From NCBI GenBank assembly GCA_022376925.1, contig JAIOJX010000004.1, forward strand, positions 123,033,123-123,097,122: a stretch of 64,000 bases of DNA, in the 5' to 3' direction. Under the pieces are notes generated by a model, which saw only the letters and a program-made list of their open reading frames with translations, was not told where the DNA came from and did not search any database. This document shows positions 25,044-36,479 of this stretch, in pieces (within the stretch, counting starts at the first letter, position 1; every line of letters begins with the position of its first letter). Position numbers and translations under genes: made by a program. The stretch comes from Tragulus kanchil. Its lineage: Eukaryota > Chordata > Mammalia > Artiodactyla > Tragulidae.

Positions 25044-25363
25044 ATTTATTTATTTACATATTTTATTTTATTTTTGACTGTTGCTGTGCGATGGCTTTCC
25101 TTAGTTGTAGAAAGTGGGGCTACTCTCTAGTTTTGTATGTGGGTTTCTCATTGTCGTGGCTTCTCTTACTGTGGAGCACGGGCTCTAGGGCCCACAGGTT
25201 TCAGTAGTTGTGGCTCACCAGCCCTAGAGGATTAGCTCAGTAGTTGTGGTACATGGACTTAGGTGCTCTGCAACATGTGGGATCTTCCCAGACCAAGGAC
25301 TGAACCAGTGTCCCCTGAATTGCAAGGCAGATTCTTAATGATTGGACCAACAGGAAAGCTCTA
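25044..25363 (-). repeat. CHR-type tRNA-Glu SINE
   Basis: The stretch starts at a tttatttatttacat tail and contains ctgtggagcacgggctctag and cagtagttgtggctcaccag. It ends near ttcttaatgattggaccaac, the inverted tRNA head. The duplicate is at 26141-26460. Confidence 0.75.
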
Positions 25364-25584
25364 TTATGTGTTTTTTTTTTTTTAATATCAACTAAAATAA
25401 TTTGTATCTACCAACTGACTAAAAACCGGTATTCTGTCATCATAATTAGATAATTTGTCCTTAAGGGGACAATCATATTGACTTTTTCGATATATGAAAA
25501 TGATGGCATGAATTAATGTTAAGTTTTTTTTTTTTTAAGTTAATTAAAAGATAGAGAGGCCCATGATAGTAATGCTTAAGAAGA

Positions 25585-25760
25585 AAGGCTGTAGAGTACA
25601 ACTGACAATTTTGAGCCGACTTACTAGTTGTCTAACTTTGGGCAAATTACTCAATTCCTCTAGGCTTAAGTTTTATTCATCTGTAAAATGGTCACAGTAA
25701 AAGCTTTCTCATATGATCAGTAGAGATTAGATAAGTCAACAGATATAACAATGCTTAAAT
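25585..25760 (+). repeat. MIR SINE
   Basis: Plus-strand MIR core: cttactagttgtctaacttt, gggcaaattactcaattcct and ttattcatctgtaaaatggt. The duplicate is at 26682-26857. Confidence 0.7.
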
Positions 25761-25761
25761 G

Positions 25762-25940
25762 GGGCTTCCCTGGTGGTCCAGTGGGTGAAGAGGTCACCTT
25801 GCAGTGCAGGGGGCACCGGTTCGATCACTGGGCCGGGAAGATCTCATGTGCCATGGAGCGGCTGGACCAGTGTGTCCAATTACAAGCCAGTGCTGTGGAG
25901 TGAATGTGCCCAGAGCCGATGCTATGTGGCACTGCAATGG
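25762..25940 (+). repeat. CHR-like SINE (copy c), truncated by junction
   Basis: The head is ggcttccctggtggtccagt and the body runs as far as the junction of duplication 9. The full copy is at 26859-27128. Confidence 0.75.
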
Positions 25941-26140
25941 GATATGCCATAATAAACATGTAATATTCCATTAATGTAGACAGTTAGCAGCTGTTACAAC
26001 TAGAAATGTATTTTGAAGACCTGGTTGGCTCTTAAAGTCGGTGTGTGATGTTGGGGGAAACATCAAAACTTTGGTCCTGCAGCTACAAAGTGAGGTTGAT
26101 AATAGAGACCTTACAAAATTAAAAAAAATAATTTTACAAA

Positions 26141-26460
26141 ATTTATTTATTTACATATTTTATTTTATTTTTGACTGTTGCTGTGCGATGGCTTTCCTTA
26201 GTTGTAGAAAGTGGGGCTACTCTCTAGTTTTGTATGTGGGTTTCTCATTGTCGTGGCTTCTCTTACTGTGGAGCACGGGCTCTAGGGCCCACAGGTTTCA
26301 GTAGTTGTGGCTCACCAGCCCTAGAGGATTAGCTCAGTAGTTGTGGTACATGGACTTAGGTGCTCTGCAACATGTGGGATCTTCCCAGACCAAGGACTGA
26401 ACCAGTGTCCCCTGAATTGCAAGGCAGATTCTTAATGATTGGACCAACAGGAAAGCTCTA
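26141..26460 (-). repeat. CHR-type SINE, duplicate
   Basis: It matches the element at 25044-25363 and is carried by duplication 9. Confidence 0.75.
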
Positions 26461-26681
26461 TTATGTGTTTTTTTTTTTTTAATATCAACTAAAATAATTT
26501 GTATCTACCAACTGACTAAAAACCGGTATTCTGTCATCATAATTAGATAATTTGTCCTTAAGGGGACAATCATATTGACTTTTTCGATATATGAAAATGA
26601 TGGCATGAATTAATGTTAAGTTTTTTTTTTTTTAAGTTAATTAAAAGATAGAGAGGCCCATGATAGTAATGCTTAAGAAGA

Positions 26682-26857
26682 AAGGCTGTAGAGTACAACT
26701 GACAATTTTGAGCCGACTTACTAGTTGTCTAACTTTGGGCAAATTACTCAATTCCTCTAGGCTTAAGTTTTATTCATCTGTAAAATGGTCACAGTAAAAG
26801 CTTTCTCATATGATCAGTAGAGATTAGATAAGTCAACAGATATAACAATGCTTAAAT
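26682..26857 (+). repeat. MIR SINE, duplicate
   Basis: It matches 25585-25760 and is carried by duplication 9. Confidence 0.7.
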
Positions 26858-26858
26858 G

Positions 26859-27128
26859 GGGCTTCCCTGGTGGTCCAGTGGGTGAAGAGGTCACCTTGCA
26901 GTGCAGGGGGCACCGGTTCGATCACTGGGCCGGGAAGATCTCATGTGCCATGGAGCGGCTGGACCAGTGTGTCCAATTACAAGCCAGTGCTGTGGAGTGA
27001 ATGTGCCCAGAGCCGATGCTATGTCATGAGAGAGACCACTGCAATGGGAAGCCCACACAGGCCAAAGAATAAAGATGGATGAAAATAAATAAATAAAAAA
27101 ACCAATAAAAGAGGCCAAAATTTTAAAA
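26859..27128 (+). repeat. CHR-like SINE of the young family, older copy (c)
   Basis: The tRNA-Glu head, GGAGCGGCTGGACC, AAAGAATAAAGATGG and an (AAAT)n tail are all present. The CpGs are mostly decayed (for example catgtgccatgg instead of cacgtgccgcgg). A target-site duplication AATGCTTAAA lies at 26847-26856 and 27129-27138. Confidence 0.75.
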
Positions 27129-27305
27129 AATGCTTAAAATGGTAACTGGTACATAGTATGTTCTCAAGGAAATGTTGGTTTTCTTATGTGGATATGAATT
27201 ACAATATGTGAGTACAAGACTTTAGGCAAACAATAGAACTAATTTTGGAGAGGTTGTGGTTAGTATATATGTCATTCATTTTTCTTTAATTTTTTGTAGT
27301 ATTAA

Positions 27306-27535
27306 TGTGTGCAAAGTCATTTCAGTCGTGTTTAACTCTTTGTGACTGCATGAGCTATAGCTTGCCAGGCTCCTCTGTCCATGTGGTTCTCCAGGCAAGA
27401 ATACTGGAGTGAGTTGCCATTTCCTTCTCTATAGGATCTTCCCGACCTAGGGATTGAACCTGCACCCCTTAATTCTCTGGCATTGGCAGGTGGGTTTTTT
27501 TTTTTTTTAACCATTAGTGCCACCTGAGAAGCTGC
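27306..27535 (-). repeat. Bov-tA SINE
   Basis: Inverted Bov-tA with ttgtgactgcatgagctata, ctccaggcaagaatactgga and a head interrupted by a T tract at about 27497-27508. Confidence 0.85.
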
Positions 27536-27602
27536 TAGCACATACTAAACACTTATGTAAAAGTGAGACATTATCTTATTCTCATGTCAATCTTTCTTTT
27601 TT

Positions 27603-27853
27603 TTTTTTTTAAATGTCGACCTCTTTTATTACTTTAAATTTATTTATTTTCACCCATCTTCATTCTTTGGCCTGTGTGGGCCTCCCATTGCAGTGGCCTT
27701 TCTTGTTGTAGAGCACTGGGCACATGCACTTTGGAGCATTGGCTCCTAATTGGAGACACACAGGTCCAGCCGCTGCATGTGGGATCTTCCCAGGCCAGGG
27801 TGCCCCTTGCACTGAAAGGCGGATTCTTTACCCACTGGACTACCAGGGAAGCG
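27603..27853 (-). repeat. CHR-like SINE of the young family, diverged (copy d)
   Basis: The order of parts is that of the family, with small deletions in the body. A perfect 14-bp target-site duplication CTCATGTCAATCTT lies at 27581-27594 and 27854-27867. Confidence 0.75.
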
Positions 27854-28039
27854 CTCATGTCAATCTTACGAAGTAGTTACTCTTCCCTTATTTAGGGTGT
27901 CGAAGTGGAGACAGAGAATAGTTAAATGGTCATTTTACCAATAGCAATGTGGTAGGAATGCACCTCACACATAGATCGGAACTCAAAATATCTATTTTTA
28001 ACATATTGATATTTGATATATTGCCTTTGATAATGATGT

Positions 28040-28175
28040 AATTTAGTAATATTAATTAAGTATTTATTCTTTGCTATGTACCAGCCACTTTCCTAGATAC
28101 TGAGGCTGAAGGGGTAAATAAGACAGTCACGATCCCCTGATTTTAATGGAGAGACAGATAATAAGCAAATATAGA
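28040..28175. repeat. L2-like ancient repeat fragment
   Basis: The text tatttattctttgctatgta, ccagccactttcctagatac and gacagataataagcaaatat follows an old mammalian LINE2-type pattern. The duplicate is at 29162-29297. Confidence 0.45.
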
Positions 28176-28188
28176 AATAAATACCAGA

Positions 28189-28537
28189 GGGCTTCCCTGG
28201 TGGTCCAGTGGGTAAGGACACCGCCTTGCAGTGCAAGGGGCCCCGGTTCGATCCCTGGCCTGGGGAGATTCCACGTGCCGCGGAGCGGCTGGACCGATGT
28301 GTCCAATCACCGAGCCGGAGCTCTGGAGCGCATGCGCCCAGAGCAGGTGCTCTGCGACAACAGAGACCGCTGCGATGGGAGGCCCACACGGGCCAAAGAA
28401 CAAAGATGGATGAGAATAGATAAATGAAAGACCAATAGAAGTGGCCCGCCTGCTCCTCTCCCTCCCCAACCCGACCCCTGCCCAAAATAAATAAATAAAT
28501 CTTTTAAAACAAAAATTAAAAAAAAAAGAAAAAAAAG
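28189..28537 (+). repeat. Young CHR-like SINE (copy e), full length
   Basis: Clear full-length member. The head runs from tccctggtggtccagtgggt to gttcgatccctggcctgggg, matching a complete tRNA-Glu fold including the acceptor ends. The body holds catgcgcccagagc. The 3' part is gaccaatagaagtggcccgc, a pyrimidine-rich run, and an AAAT plus A-rich tail. The target-site duplication is AAATACCAGA at 28179-28188 and 28538-28547. Confidence 0.85.
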
Positions 28538-28809
28538 AAATACCAGAAAAATCCATGTATAGTCTGAGCTGTCCCACAGTTAAAGTAAGATGGGTGACAG
28601 TGTGACCAGACAACTATTCAATTTTAATTGATTAATTTTTGGTATATAAGTTTTTTTATTTTAATTTTACTTTTTACTTTTACAGAGTTTTGTTGTTTAC
28701 ACATATGTATGATCCCAGATTAGTCATATGTATATCCTATGAGTTTATTTTTAAAATTTATTCTATTGAAGTATAGTTGATTTATAATGTAAACCTATAT
28801 CATAATGAT

Positions 28810-28975
28810 TTGCAGTGGCCTTTCTTGTTGTAGAGCACTGGGCACATGCACTTTGGAGCATTGGCTCCTAATTGGAGACACACAGGTCCAGCCGCTGCAT
28901 GTGGGATCTTCCCAGGCCAGGGTGCCCCTTGCACTGAAAGGCGGATTCTTTACCCACTGGACTACCAGGGAAGCG
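28810..28975 (-). repeat. SINE d, partial duplicate
   Basis: This is the tRNA-head half of the element at 27603-27853, repeated because duplication 10 starts inside it. Confidence 0.75.
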
Positions 28976-29161
28976 CTCATGTCAATCTTACGAAGTAGTT
29001 ACTCTTCCCTTATTTAGGGTGTCGAAGTGGAGACAGAGAATAGTTAAATGGTCATTTTACCAATAGCAATGTGGTAGGAATGCACCTCACACATAGATCG
29101 GAACTCAAAATATCTATTTTTAACATATTGATATTTGATATATTGCCTTTGATAATGATGT

Positions 29162-29297
29162 AATTTAGTAATATTAATTAAGTATTTATTCTTTGCTATG
29201 TACCAGCCACTTTCCTAGATACTGAGGCTGAAGGGGTAAATAAGACAGTCACGATCCCCTGATTTTAATGGAGAGACAGATAATAAGCAAATATAGA
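29162..29297. repeat. L2-like fragment, duplicate
   Basis: It matches 28040-28175 and is carried by duplication 10. Confidence 0.45.
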
Positions 29298-29310
29298 AAT
29301 AAATACCAGA

Positions 29311-29659
29311 GGGCTTCCCTGGTGGTCCAGTGGGTAAGGACACCGCCTTGCAGTGCAAGGGGCCCCGGTTCGATCCCTGGCCTGGGGAGATTCCACGTGC
29401 CGCGGAGCGGCTGGACCGATGTGTCCAATCACCGAGCCGGAGCTCTGGAGCGCATGCGCCCAGAGCAGGTGCTCTGCGACAACAGAGACCGCTGCGATGG
29501 GAGGCCCACACGGGCCAAAGAACAAAGATGGATGAGAATAGATAAATGAAAGACCAATAGAAGTGGCCCGCCTGCTCCTCTCCCTCCCCAACCCGACCCC
29601 TGCCCAAAATAAATAAATAAATCTTTTAAAACAAAAATTAAAAAAAAAAGAAAAAAAAG
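29311..29659 (+). repeat. Young CHR-like SINE, duplicate of copy e
   Basis: It is identical to 28189-28537 as far as I can see. Its 3' tail appears a third time at 30701-30760 because of duplication 11. Confidence 0.85.
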
Positions 29660-29879
29660 AAATACCAGAAAAATCCATGTATAGTCTGAGCTGTCCCACA
29701 GTTAAAGTAAGATGGGTGACAGTGTGACCAGACAACTATTCAATTTTAATTGATTAATTTTTGGTATATAAGTTTTTTTATTTTAATTTTACTTTTTACT
29801 TTTACAGAGTTTTGTTGTTTACACATATGTATGATCCCAGATTAGTCATATGTATATCCTATGAGTTTATTTTTAAAAT

Positions 29880-30560
29880 TTATTCTATTGAAGTATAGTT
29901 GATTTATAATGTAAATTTCTGCTATACAGCAAAGTGATTCAGTTATATATATGTATGTTATACATATGTTTTATGGAATCACTAAAAGTGATTCAAAATG
30001 GAATCACTTTATTATACAAAAGAAATTAACACAGTATAAATGTATATGTGTACATATATGCATATGGGCTATCTTGGTAGTGCATTGGTAAAGAATCTGC
30101 CTGCCAATCAAGAGATACAATAGATGCATATTTGATCCCTGGGTTGGGAAAATCCCCTGGAGTAGGGAATGGCAACTTACTCCAGTATTTCTCTGGAGGG
30201 TTCCATGGACCAAGGAGGCTGGTGAGCAGTAATTCATGAGGTTCTAGAGAGTCAGACATGACTGAGCATGCACACACACACACATATATATACAGACACA
30301 TTCTTTTTTATTTTCTTTTCCCTTATGGGTTATCAAAAGGATGCTGAATATTATCCCCGGTGCTATACAGTAGGACTTTGTTGTTTATCCATTCTGTATA
30401 TCGTAGTTTGTATCTGCTAACTCCAAATTCCCACTCCATCCCTCCCTCAAACCCACCTCCATTTGGTAACCAAAAGTCTCTGCTCTATGTCTGTGAGTCT
30501 GTCTCTGTTTTGTAGGTAAGTTCATTTATGTCATATGTTTTCAGGAGTTTGCAGGATGGA
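29880..30560 (-). repeat. L1 3' end (antisense), split by a Bov-tA
   Basis: The text ttctattgaagtatagttga, ctgctatacagcaaagtgat, then ggtgctatacagtaggactt and ctgctctatgtctgtgagtc is the antisense of the cetartiodactyl L1 3' UTR. A Bov-tA at 30066-30265 splits it. Duplicates are at 30980-31660, plus a partial one at 32655-32765. Confidence 0.7.
30066..30265 (+). repeat. Bov-tA SINE with (CA)n tail
   Basis: It starts gggctatcttggtagtgcat, contains ccctgggttgggaaaatccc, and ends gtcagacatgactgagcatg. An ACAC/ATAT run follows up to about 30292. Confidence 0.85.
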
Positions 30561-30979
30561 AAGTGTAACCTGATATGTCTCAGACCAAAGTTATAACTTC
30601 TTCTCCCAAGGATTTAGATCTCAGAGCTCATATGCCCTGGTAACACTCTAGTGAAATCAAAGGCCCTGGACATACCACTGTAATCTCAATCCCCCATTTC
30701 CAACCCGACCCCTGCCCAAAATAAATAAATAAATCTTTTAAAACAAAAAAAAAAAAAAGAAATACCAGAAAAATCCATGTATAGTCTGAGCTGTCCCACA
30801 GTTAAAGTAAGATGGGTGACAGTGTGACCAGACAACTATTCAATTTTAATTGATTAATTTTTGGTATATAAGTTTTTTTATTTTAATTTTACTTTTTACT
30901 TTTACAGAGTTTTGTTGTTTACACATATGTATGATCCCAGATTAGTCATATGTATATCCTATGAGTTTATTTTTAAAAT

Positions 30980-31660
30980 TTATTCTATTGAAGTATAGTT
31001 GATTTATAATGTAAATTTCTGCTATACAGCAAAGTGATTCAGTTATATATATGTATGTTATACATATGTTTTATGGAATCACTAAAAGTGATTCAAAATG
31101 GAATCACTTTATTATACAAAAGAAATTAACACAGTATAAATGTATATGTGTACATATATGCATATGGGCTATCTTGGTAGTGCATTGGTAAAGAATCTGC
31201 CTGCCAATCAAGAGATACAATAGATGCATATTTGATCCCTGGGTTGGGAAAATCCCCTGGAGTAGGGAATGGCAACTTACTCCAGTATTTCTCTGGAGGG
31301 TTCCATGGACCAAGGAGGCTGGTGAGCAGTAATTCATGAGGTTCTAGAGAGTCAGACATGACTGAGCATGCACACACACACACATATATATACAGACACA
31401 TTCTTTTTTATTTTCTTTTCCCTTATGGGTTATCAAAAGGATGCTGAATATTATCCCCGGTGCTATACAGTAGGACTTTGTTGTTTATCCATTCTGTATA
31501 TCGTAGTTTGTATCTGCTAACTCCAAATTCCCACTCCATCCCTCCCTCAAACCCACCTCCATTTGGTAACCAAAAGTCTCTGCTCTATGTCTGTGAGTCT
31601 GTCTCTGTTTTGTAGGTAAGTTCATTTATGTCATATGTTTTCAGGAGTTTGCAGGATGGA
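30980..31660 (-). repeat. L1 3' end, duplicate
   Basis: It matches 29880-30560 and is carried by duplication 11. Confidence 0.7.
31166..31365 (+). repeat. Bov-tA SINE, duplicate
   Basis: It matches 30066-30265, including the CA run after it. Confidence 0.85.
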
Positions 31661-33778
31661 AAGTGTAACCTGATATGTCTCAGACCAAAGTTATAACTTC
31701 TTCTCCCAAGGATTTAGATCTCAGAGCTCATATGCCCTGGTAACACTCTAGTGAAATCAAAGGCCCTGGACATACCACTGTAATCCCCACCATCTAGCAG
31801 AGTGTGGCTGTTTAATTGATGCCCAGATATATATAAACAATGAAAGAATATAGGCAGATTTGTTGCTAAGCAACTGTTATCATTGTATTAATATACAGAC
31901 ACAAATCTTGTGGTATCAGTATTGAACTAAATGATACGTATGAGTATAGGAACAAAATGGCCAATGCGTGTCCTCTAAGGGCTTAGGAATGCCAGAGAAA
32001 TTGATTACAAGGTTCTTTGCTGGAGCTTTCTTCAGAAAAAAAAAAGGACATGTTTTCTTTGCCCTGTTGGCTTCTAACTTCTAGGCATAAATTTCTTTTC
32101 AGACTTCCCAGAAAACTTTACCCTGTACTAAGATCAAAAAAAGAAACTTTTTTTTCCCCAGACTTTTCTCGGGGTAAATGCAAGTAAGATTTTGACTAAA
32201 GTCTTCAGTTCCAAGGAGTGCTCTGTTTACTTTTATCAAAATTCTTGATTACCTGGTCAGGTATCTGGGCTCTGCCAGTGGAAACCTGGGAAGGTGGAAG
32301 CGTGCTGAAAAGTCAGGTATAGATCTCTTTTTCCCTAGGCAGTCACACCAGCTCACAGATGCCTGAATTTATTTTATTTTATTTTTCCCAGTTTGAAAAG
32401 TAGTATATTTGTATATTTACCTCTTTTCATACACTGACATCTGTGCCATTTTTCACTTGACTGTATTTCTTTTATCTTTGTTTTGCTTTTACAGGTTTGT
32501 TGTTTACAGATATGTATAATCCCAGATTAGTCATATGCATATCCCACCCCCTTGTCCTTCTCTTTTTAACTTACTGTACTTTGTATAATAGGTTCTAGAT
32601 TGGTCCATCTCATTAGTACTGAATCTTCTGTATTTCTTTTTGCAGATGAGAAGTATCCCTCCCTCAAACCCACCTCCATTTGGTAACCAAAAGTCTCTGC
32701 TCTATGTCTGTGAGTCTGTCTCTGTTTTGTAGGTAAGTTCATTTATGTCATATGTTTTCAGGAGTTTGCAGGATGGAAAGTGTAACCTGATATGTCTCAG
32801 ACCAAAGTTATAACTTCTTCTCCCAAGGATTTAGATCTCAGAGCTCATATGCCCTGGTAACACTCTAGTGAAATCAAAGGCCCTGGACATACCACTGTAA
32901 TCCCCACCATCTAGCAGAGTGTGGCTGTTTAATTGATGCCCAGATATATATAAACAATGAAAGAATATAGGCAGATTTGTTGCTAAGCAACTGTTATCAT
33001 TGTATTAATATACAGACACAAATCTTGTGGTATCAGTATTGAACTAAATGATACGTATGAGTATAGGAACAAAATGGCCAATGCGTGTCCTCTAAGGGCT
33101 TAGGAATGCCAGAGAAATTGATTACAAGGTTCTTTGCTGGAGCTTTCTTCAGAAAAAAAAAAAAAAAGGACATGTTTTCTTTGCCCTGTTGGCTTCTAAC
33201 TTCTAGGCATAAATTTCTTTTCAGACTTCCCAGAAAACTTTACCCTGTACTAAGATCAAAAAAAGAAACTTTTTTTTCCCCAGACTTTTCTCGGGGTAAA
33301 TGCAAGTAAGATTTTGACTAAAGTCTTCAGTTCCAAGGAGTGCTCTGTTTACTTTTATCAAAATTCTTGATTACCTGGTCAGGTATCTGGGCTCTGCCAG
33401 TGGAAACCTGGGAAGGTGGAAGCGTGCTGAAAAGTCAGGTATAGATCTCTTTTTCCCTAGGCAGTCACACCAGCTCACAGATGCCTGAATTTATTTTATT
33501 TTATTTTTCCCAGTTTGAAAAGTAGTATATTTGTATATTTACCTCTTTTCATACACTGACATCTGTGCCATTTTTCACTTGACTGTATTTCTTTTATCTT
33601 TGTTTTGCTTTTACAGGTTTGTTGTTTACAGATATGTATAATCCCAGATTAGTCATATGCATATCCCACCCCCTTGTCCTTCTCTTTTTAACTTACTGTA
33701 CTTTGTATAATAGGTTCTAGATTGGTCCATCTCATTAGTACTGAATCTTCTGTATTTCTTTTTGCAGATGAGAAGTAC
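31538..33778. repeat. Direct tandem duplication 12 (31538-32654 / 32655-33778)
   Basis: The period is 1117 bp, then 1122 bp after an A run that is five bases longer in the right copy (about 33153-33167). The first 250 bases occur a third time at 30437-30690. The unit holds L1 3' sequence and unassigned AT-rich DNA. Confidence 0.85.
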
Positions 33779-34680
33779 TCTATTGTATATATGTACCAGG
33801 GCTTCTTTATCCATTCGTTTGTCAATGGATATCTAGGTTGCTTCCATGCTCTAGCTGTTGTGTAGAGTGCTGCAATGAACACTGGGGTACAGGTGTCTCT
33901 TTTTTTTTTTTTTAAATTTTTTATTTATTTATCTTTTGGGAGGTGGGGTGGGGAGGGAGGGGAATGGGCGGGCCACTTCATTGGTCTTTCATTTCTCTAT
34001 TTTCATCCATCTTTGTTCTTTGGCTCCTGTTGGCCTCCCATCGCGGTGGCCTCTGTTGTCGCACAGCACTGGCTCTGGGCGCATGCGCTCCAGAGCTCTC
34101 GCTCGGTAACTGGACACAACCGTCCAACCGCTCCGCGGCACGCGGGATCCTCCCAGGCCAGGGATCGAACCGGCGCCCCTTGCACTGCAAGGCAGTGTTC
34201 TTACCCACTGGACCACCAGGGGAAGCCCTACAGGTGTCTCTTTCAATTTTGATTTCATCAGGGTATAAGCCTAATAGTGGGATTGCTGAGTCATATGGTG
34301 CTTCTATTCTTAGCTTTTTGAGGACTCTTCATACTGTGTTCCACAGTGGTTGTATTCACTTACATTCCCACCAACAATGGAGGAGGGTTCCCTTTTCTCC
34401 ACACCCTCTCCAGCATTTATTATCTGTAGATTTTTTGATGATGCCCATTCTGACTGGTGTGAGGTGATGTCTCATTGTAGTTTTGATTTGTATTTCTCTA
34501 ATAATAAGTGACTTTGAGCATCTTTTCATGTGTTTTTTGGCCATCTGTATGTCTTCTTTGGAGAGGTGTCTGTTTAGGTCCTTTTCCCATTTTTTGATTG
34601 GGTTGTTTGTTTTTTTGGTGTTGAGTTGCCTGAGCTGCTTGTATATTTTGGAAATTAATTATTTCACAGATGCCTTAATT
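33688..34680 (-). repeat. L1 ORF2 3' part, interrupted by a SINE
   Basis: The minus-strand translation of about 34544-34356 gives a LINE-1 ORF2 motif set ([27 protein letters not shown]). After the SINE gap the frame resumes at 33882-33688 with MFIAALYTTARAW and YTIEYFSSAKRN, the ORF2 carboxy end. It is a broken fragment: only the C-terminal part is present and there is no reverse-transcriptase core. A SINE at 33903-34229 cuts it. Confidence 0.8.
33903..34229 (-). repeat. Young CHR-like SINE (copy f), full length
   Basis: Full-length element with preserved CpGs (cgcatgcgctccagagctct, ccgctccgcggcacgcgg). A 14-bp target-site duplication ACAGGTGTCTCTTT lies at 33889-33902 and 34230-34243. The host is an L1 ORF2 fragment. 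Confidence 0.85.
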
Positions 34681-34689
34681 TAAACATCT

Positions 34690-34930
34690 TCTTGTTATTG
34701 TTCATTCGCTAAGTCATGTCTGACTCTGTGACCCCATGGACTGCAGCACACCAGGTCTCCCTGCCCCTCACTATCTCCTGAAGTCTGCCCAAGTTCATGT
34801 CCATTGAGTTGGTGATGCCATCCAATCATCTCATCCTCTGTCACCCTGTTCTCCTCCTGCCCTCAGTCTTGCCCAGCATCAGGGTCTTTTCCAGTCAGTA
34901 AGTTCTCTCATCAGGTGGCTGATCTTTCCC
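34690..34930 (-). repeat. Bov-A2-type SINE
   Basis: Inverted Bov-A2: gctaagtcatgtctgactct, catggactgcagcacaccag and gcatcagggtcttttccagt. The duplicate is at 35789-36030. Confidence 0.8.
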
Positions 34931-35379
34931 CAACATAAACACAGAGTCTTCCCAAGACTCTTGACTCCTTTATGATTCACTTCTTTTCATAGTGACCGTA
35001 AATTGCATTACTTTAAGAAAAAAGCCTCTCCTTTTTCTCAAAACAACAAGCCATGTATAGTTAGTAGTAATTATGGTCACCAAGATGGTGAGGCATGGAT
35101 TTTAAGTCTCCCTTGCGAGCTGGGAGGGTAGATACAAGTCTGGCAACAAGCTTACAACAACACTCTGTTGAGTCTGGCCCTTCTCCCACTGCTTTTCTTC
35201 CTCAGGCTTTTCTGGCCAAGTGTATCAGTGGCCCTCCCAAACTCCTTGTTGAGCCCTTGGACCCCTATAAGAAGGTGGTGTTGAAAAAGCAGATTGGCCT
35301 TTGGAGAAGTTTTTTTGGACTGTCGAGGCTGCACACTGCCCCTCCTGCTGCCTTCTAATTACTGTACATGAAAGTGATC

Positions 35380-35590
35380 TTTGAAAAGCCAAATATGATC
35401 ATGTTACACACAAATTCCCACAGGTCTACACAGCCTGGCACGGCCTGGCCCCTGTGCATGTCTCCTGTTTCATCACTGACCCTCTGCTCCAGTTACACAG
35501 GTTTAGTTTCTTCCATTGGTCATGCTCTGTCCCATCACTCTGCACATGCCCTTCCTCCTGCTCCTTCTGCTTCACTCCTACACCTCAGGT
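35380..35590 (+). repeat. L2 fragment, cut by junction
   Basis: The text agcctggcacggcctggccc and ccctctgctccagttacaca follows LINE2. The complete stretch is at 36480-36835. Confidence 0.5.
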
Positions 35591-35788
35591 CCCATTCTTG
35601 AGATTTTTTTCAAAAAGTTTAGCTTTTTGTGTTTTTGGCCATCTGTATGTCTTCTTTGGAGAGGTGTCTGTTTAGGTCCTTTTCCCATTTTTTGATTGGG
35701 TTGTTTGTTTTTTTGGTGTTGAGTTGCCTGAGCTGCTTGTATATTTTGGAAATTAATTATTTCACAGATGCCTTAATTTAAACATCTT

Positions 35789-36030
35789 CTTGTTATTGTT
35801 CATTCGCTAAGTCATGTCTGACTCTGTGACCCCATGGACTGCAGCACACCAGGTCTCCCTGCCCCTCACTATCTCCTGAAGTCTGCCCAAGTTCATGTCC
35901 ATTGAGTTGGTGATGCCATCCAATCATCTCATCCTCTGTCACCCTGTTCTCCTCCTGCCCTCAGTCTTGCCCAGCATCAGGGTCTTTTCCAGTCAGTAAG
36001 TTCTCTCATCAGGTGGCTGATCTTTCCCCA
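35789..36030 (-). repeat. Bov-A2-type SINE, duplicate
   Basis: It matches 34690-34930 and is carried by duplication 13. Confidence 0.8.
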
Positions 36031-36479
36031 ACATAAACACAGAGTCTTCCCAAGACTCTTGACTCCTTTTATGATTCACTTCTTTTCATAGTGACCGTAA
36101 ATTGCATTACTTTAAGAAAAAAGCCTCTCCTTTTTCTCAAAACAACAAGCCATGTATAGTTAGTAGTAATTATGGTCACCAAGATGGTGAGGCATGGATT
36201 TTAAGTCTCCCTTGCGAGCTGGGAGGGTAGATACAAGTCTGGCAACAAGCTTACAACAACACTCTGTTGAGTCTGGCCCTTCTCCCACTGCTTTTCTTCC
36301 TCAGGCTTTTCTGGCCAAGTGTATCAGTGGCCCTCCCAAACTCCTTGTTGAGCCCTTGGACCCCTATAAGAAGGTGGTGTTGAAAAAGCAGATTGGCCTT
36401 TGGAGAAGTTTTTTTGGACTGTCGAGGCTGCACACTGCCCCTCCTGCTGCCTTCTAATTACTGTACATGAAAGTGATCT

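Larger units (their letters stand above)
24844..27025. repeat. Direct tandem duplication 9 (24844-25940 / 25941-27025)
   Basis: The period is 1097 bp. The left copy stops inside a young-type SINE (gctatgtggcactgcaatgg). The right copy reads gctatgtcatgagagagacc and then actgcaatggg and completes the SINE. The left end has lost about 10 bases and then jumps back. Confidence 0.85.
27688..29913. repeat. Direct tandem duplication 10 (27688-28809 / 28810-29913)
   Basis: The period is 1122 bp. The unit begins inside SINE d and ends inside L1-derived sequence. The left end reads aacctatatcataatgattt where the right copy continues atttctgctatacagcaaag. Confidence 0.85.
29589..31784. repeat. Direct tandem duplication 11 (29589-30700 / 30701-31784)
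   Basis: The period is 1112 bp at the start and 1100 bp after an A-run length change. The left end (taatctcaatcccccatttc) replaces the clean right continuation (taatccccaccatctagcag). Confidence 0.85.

Noticed and set aside
28093..28613. Open frames of 130 and 156 codons on the minus strand, repeated at 29215-29735
   Set aside because: They run through the CHR-like SINE (28189-28537) and recur wherever the SINE occurs. The SINE's GC-rich body simply lacks stops.
35095..35358. 87-codon plus-strand frame, present twice
   Set aside because: It has no family resemblance or gene context, and it is duplicated only as part of duplication 13.
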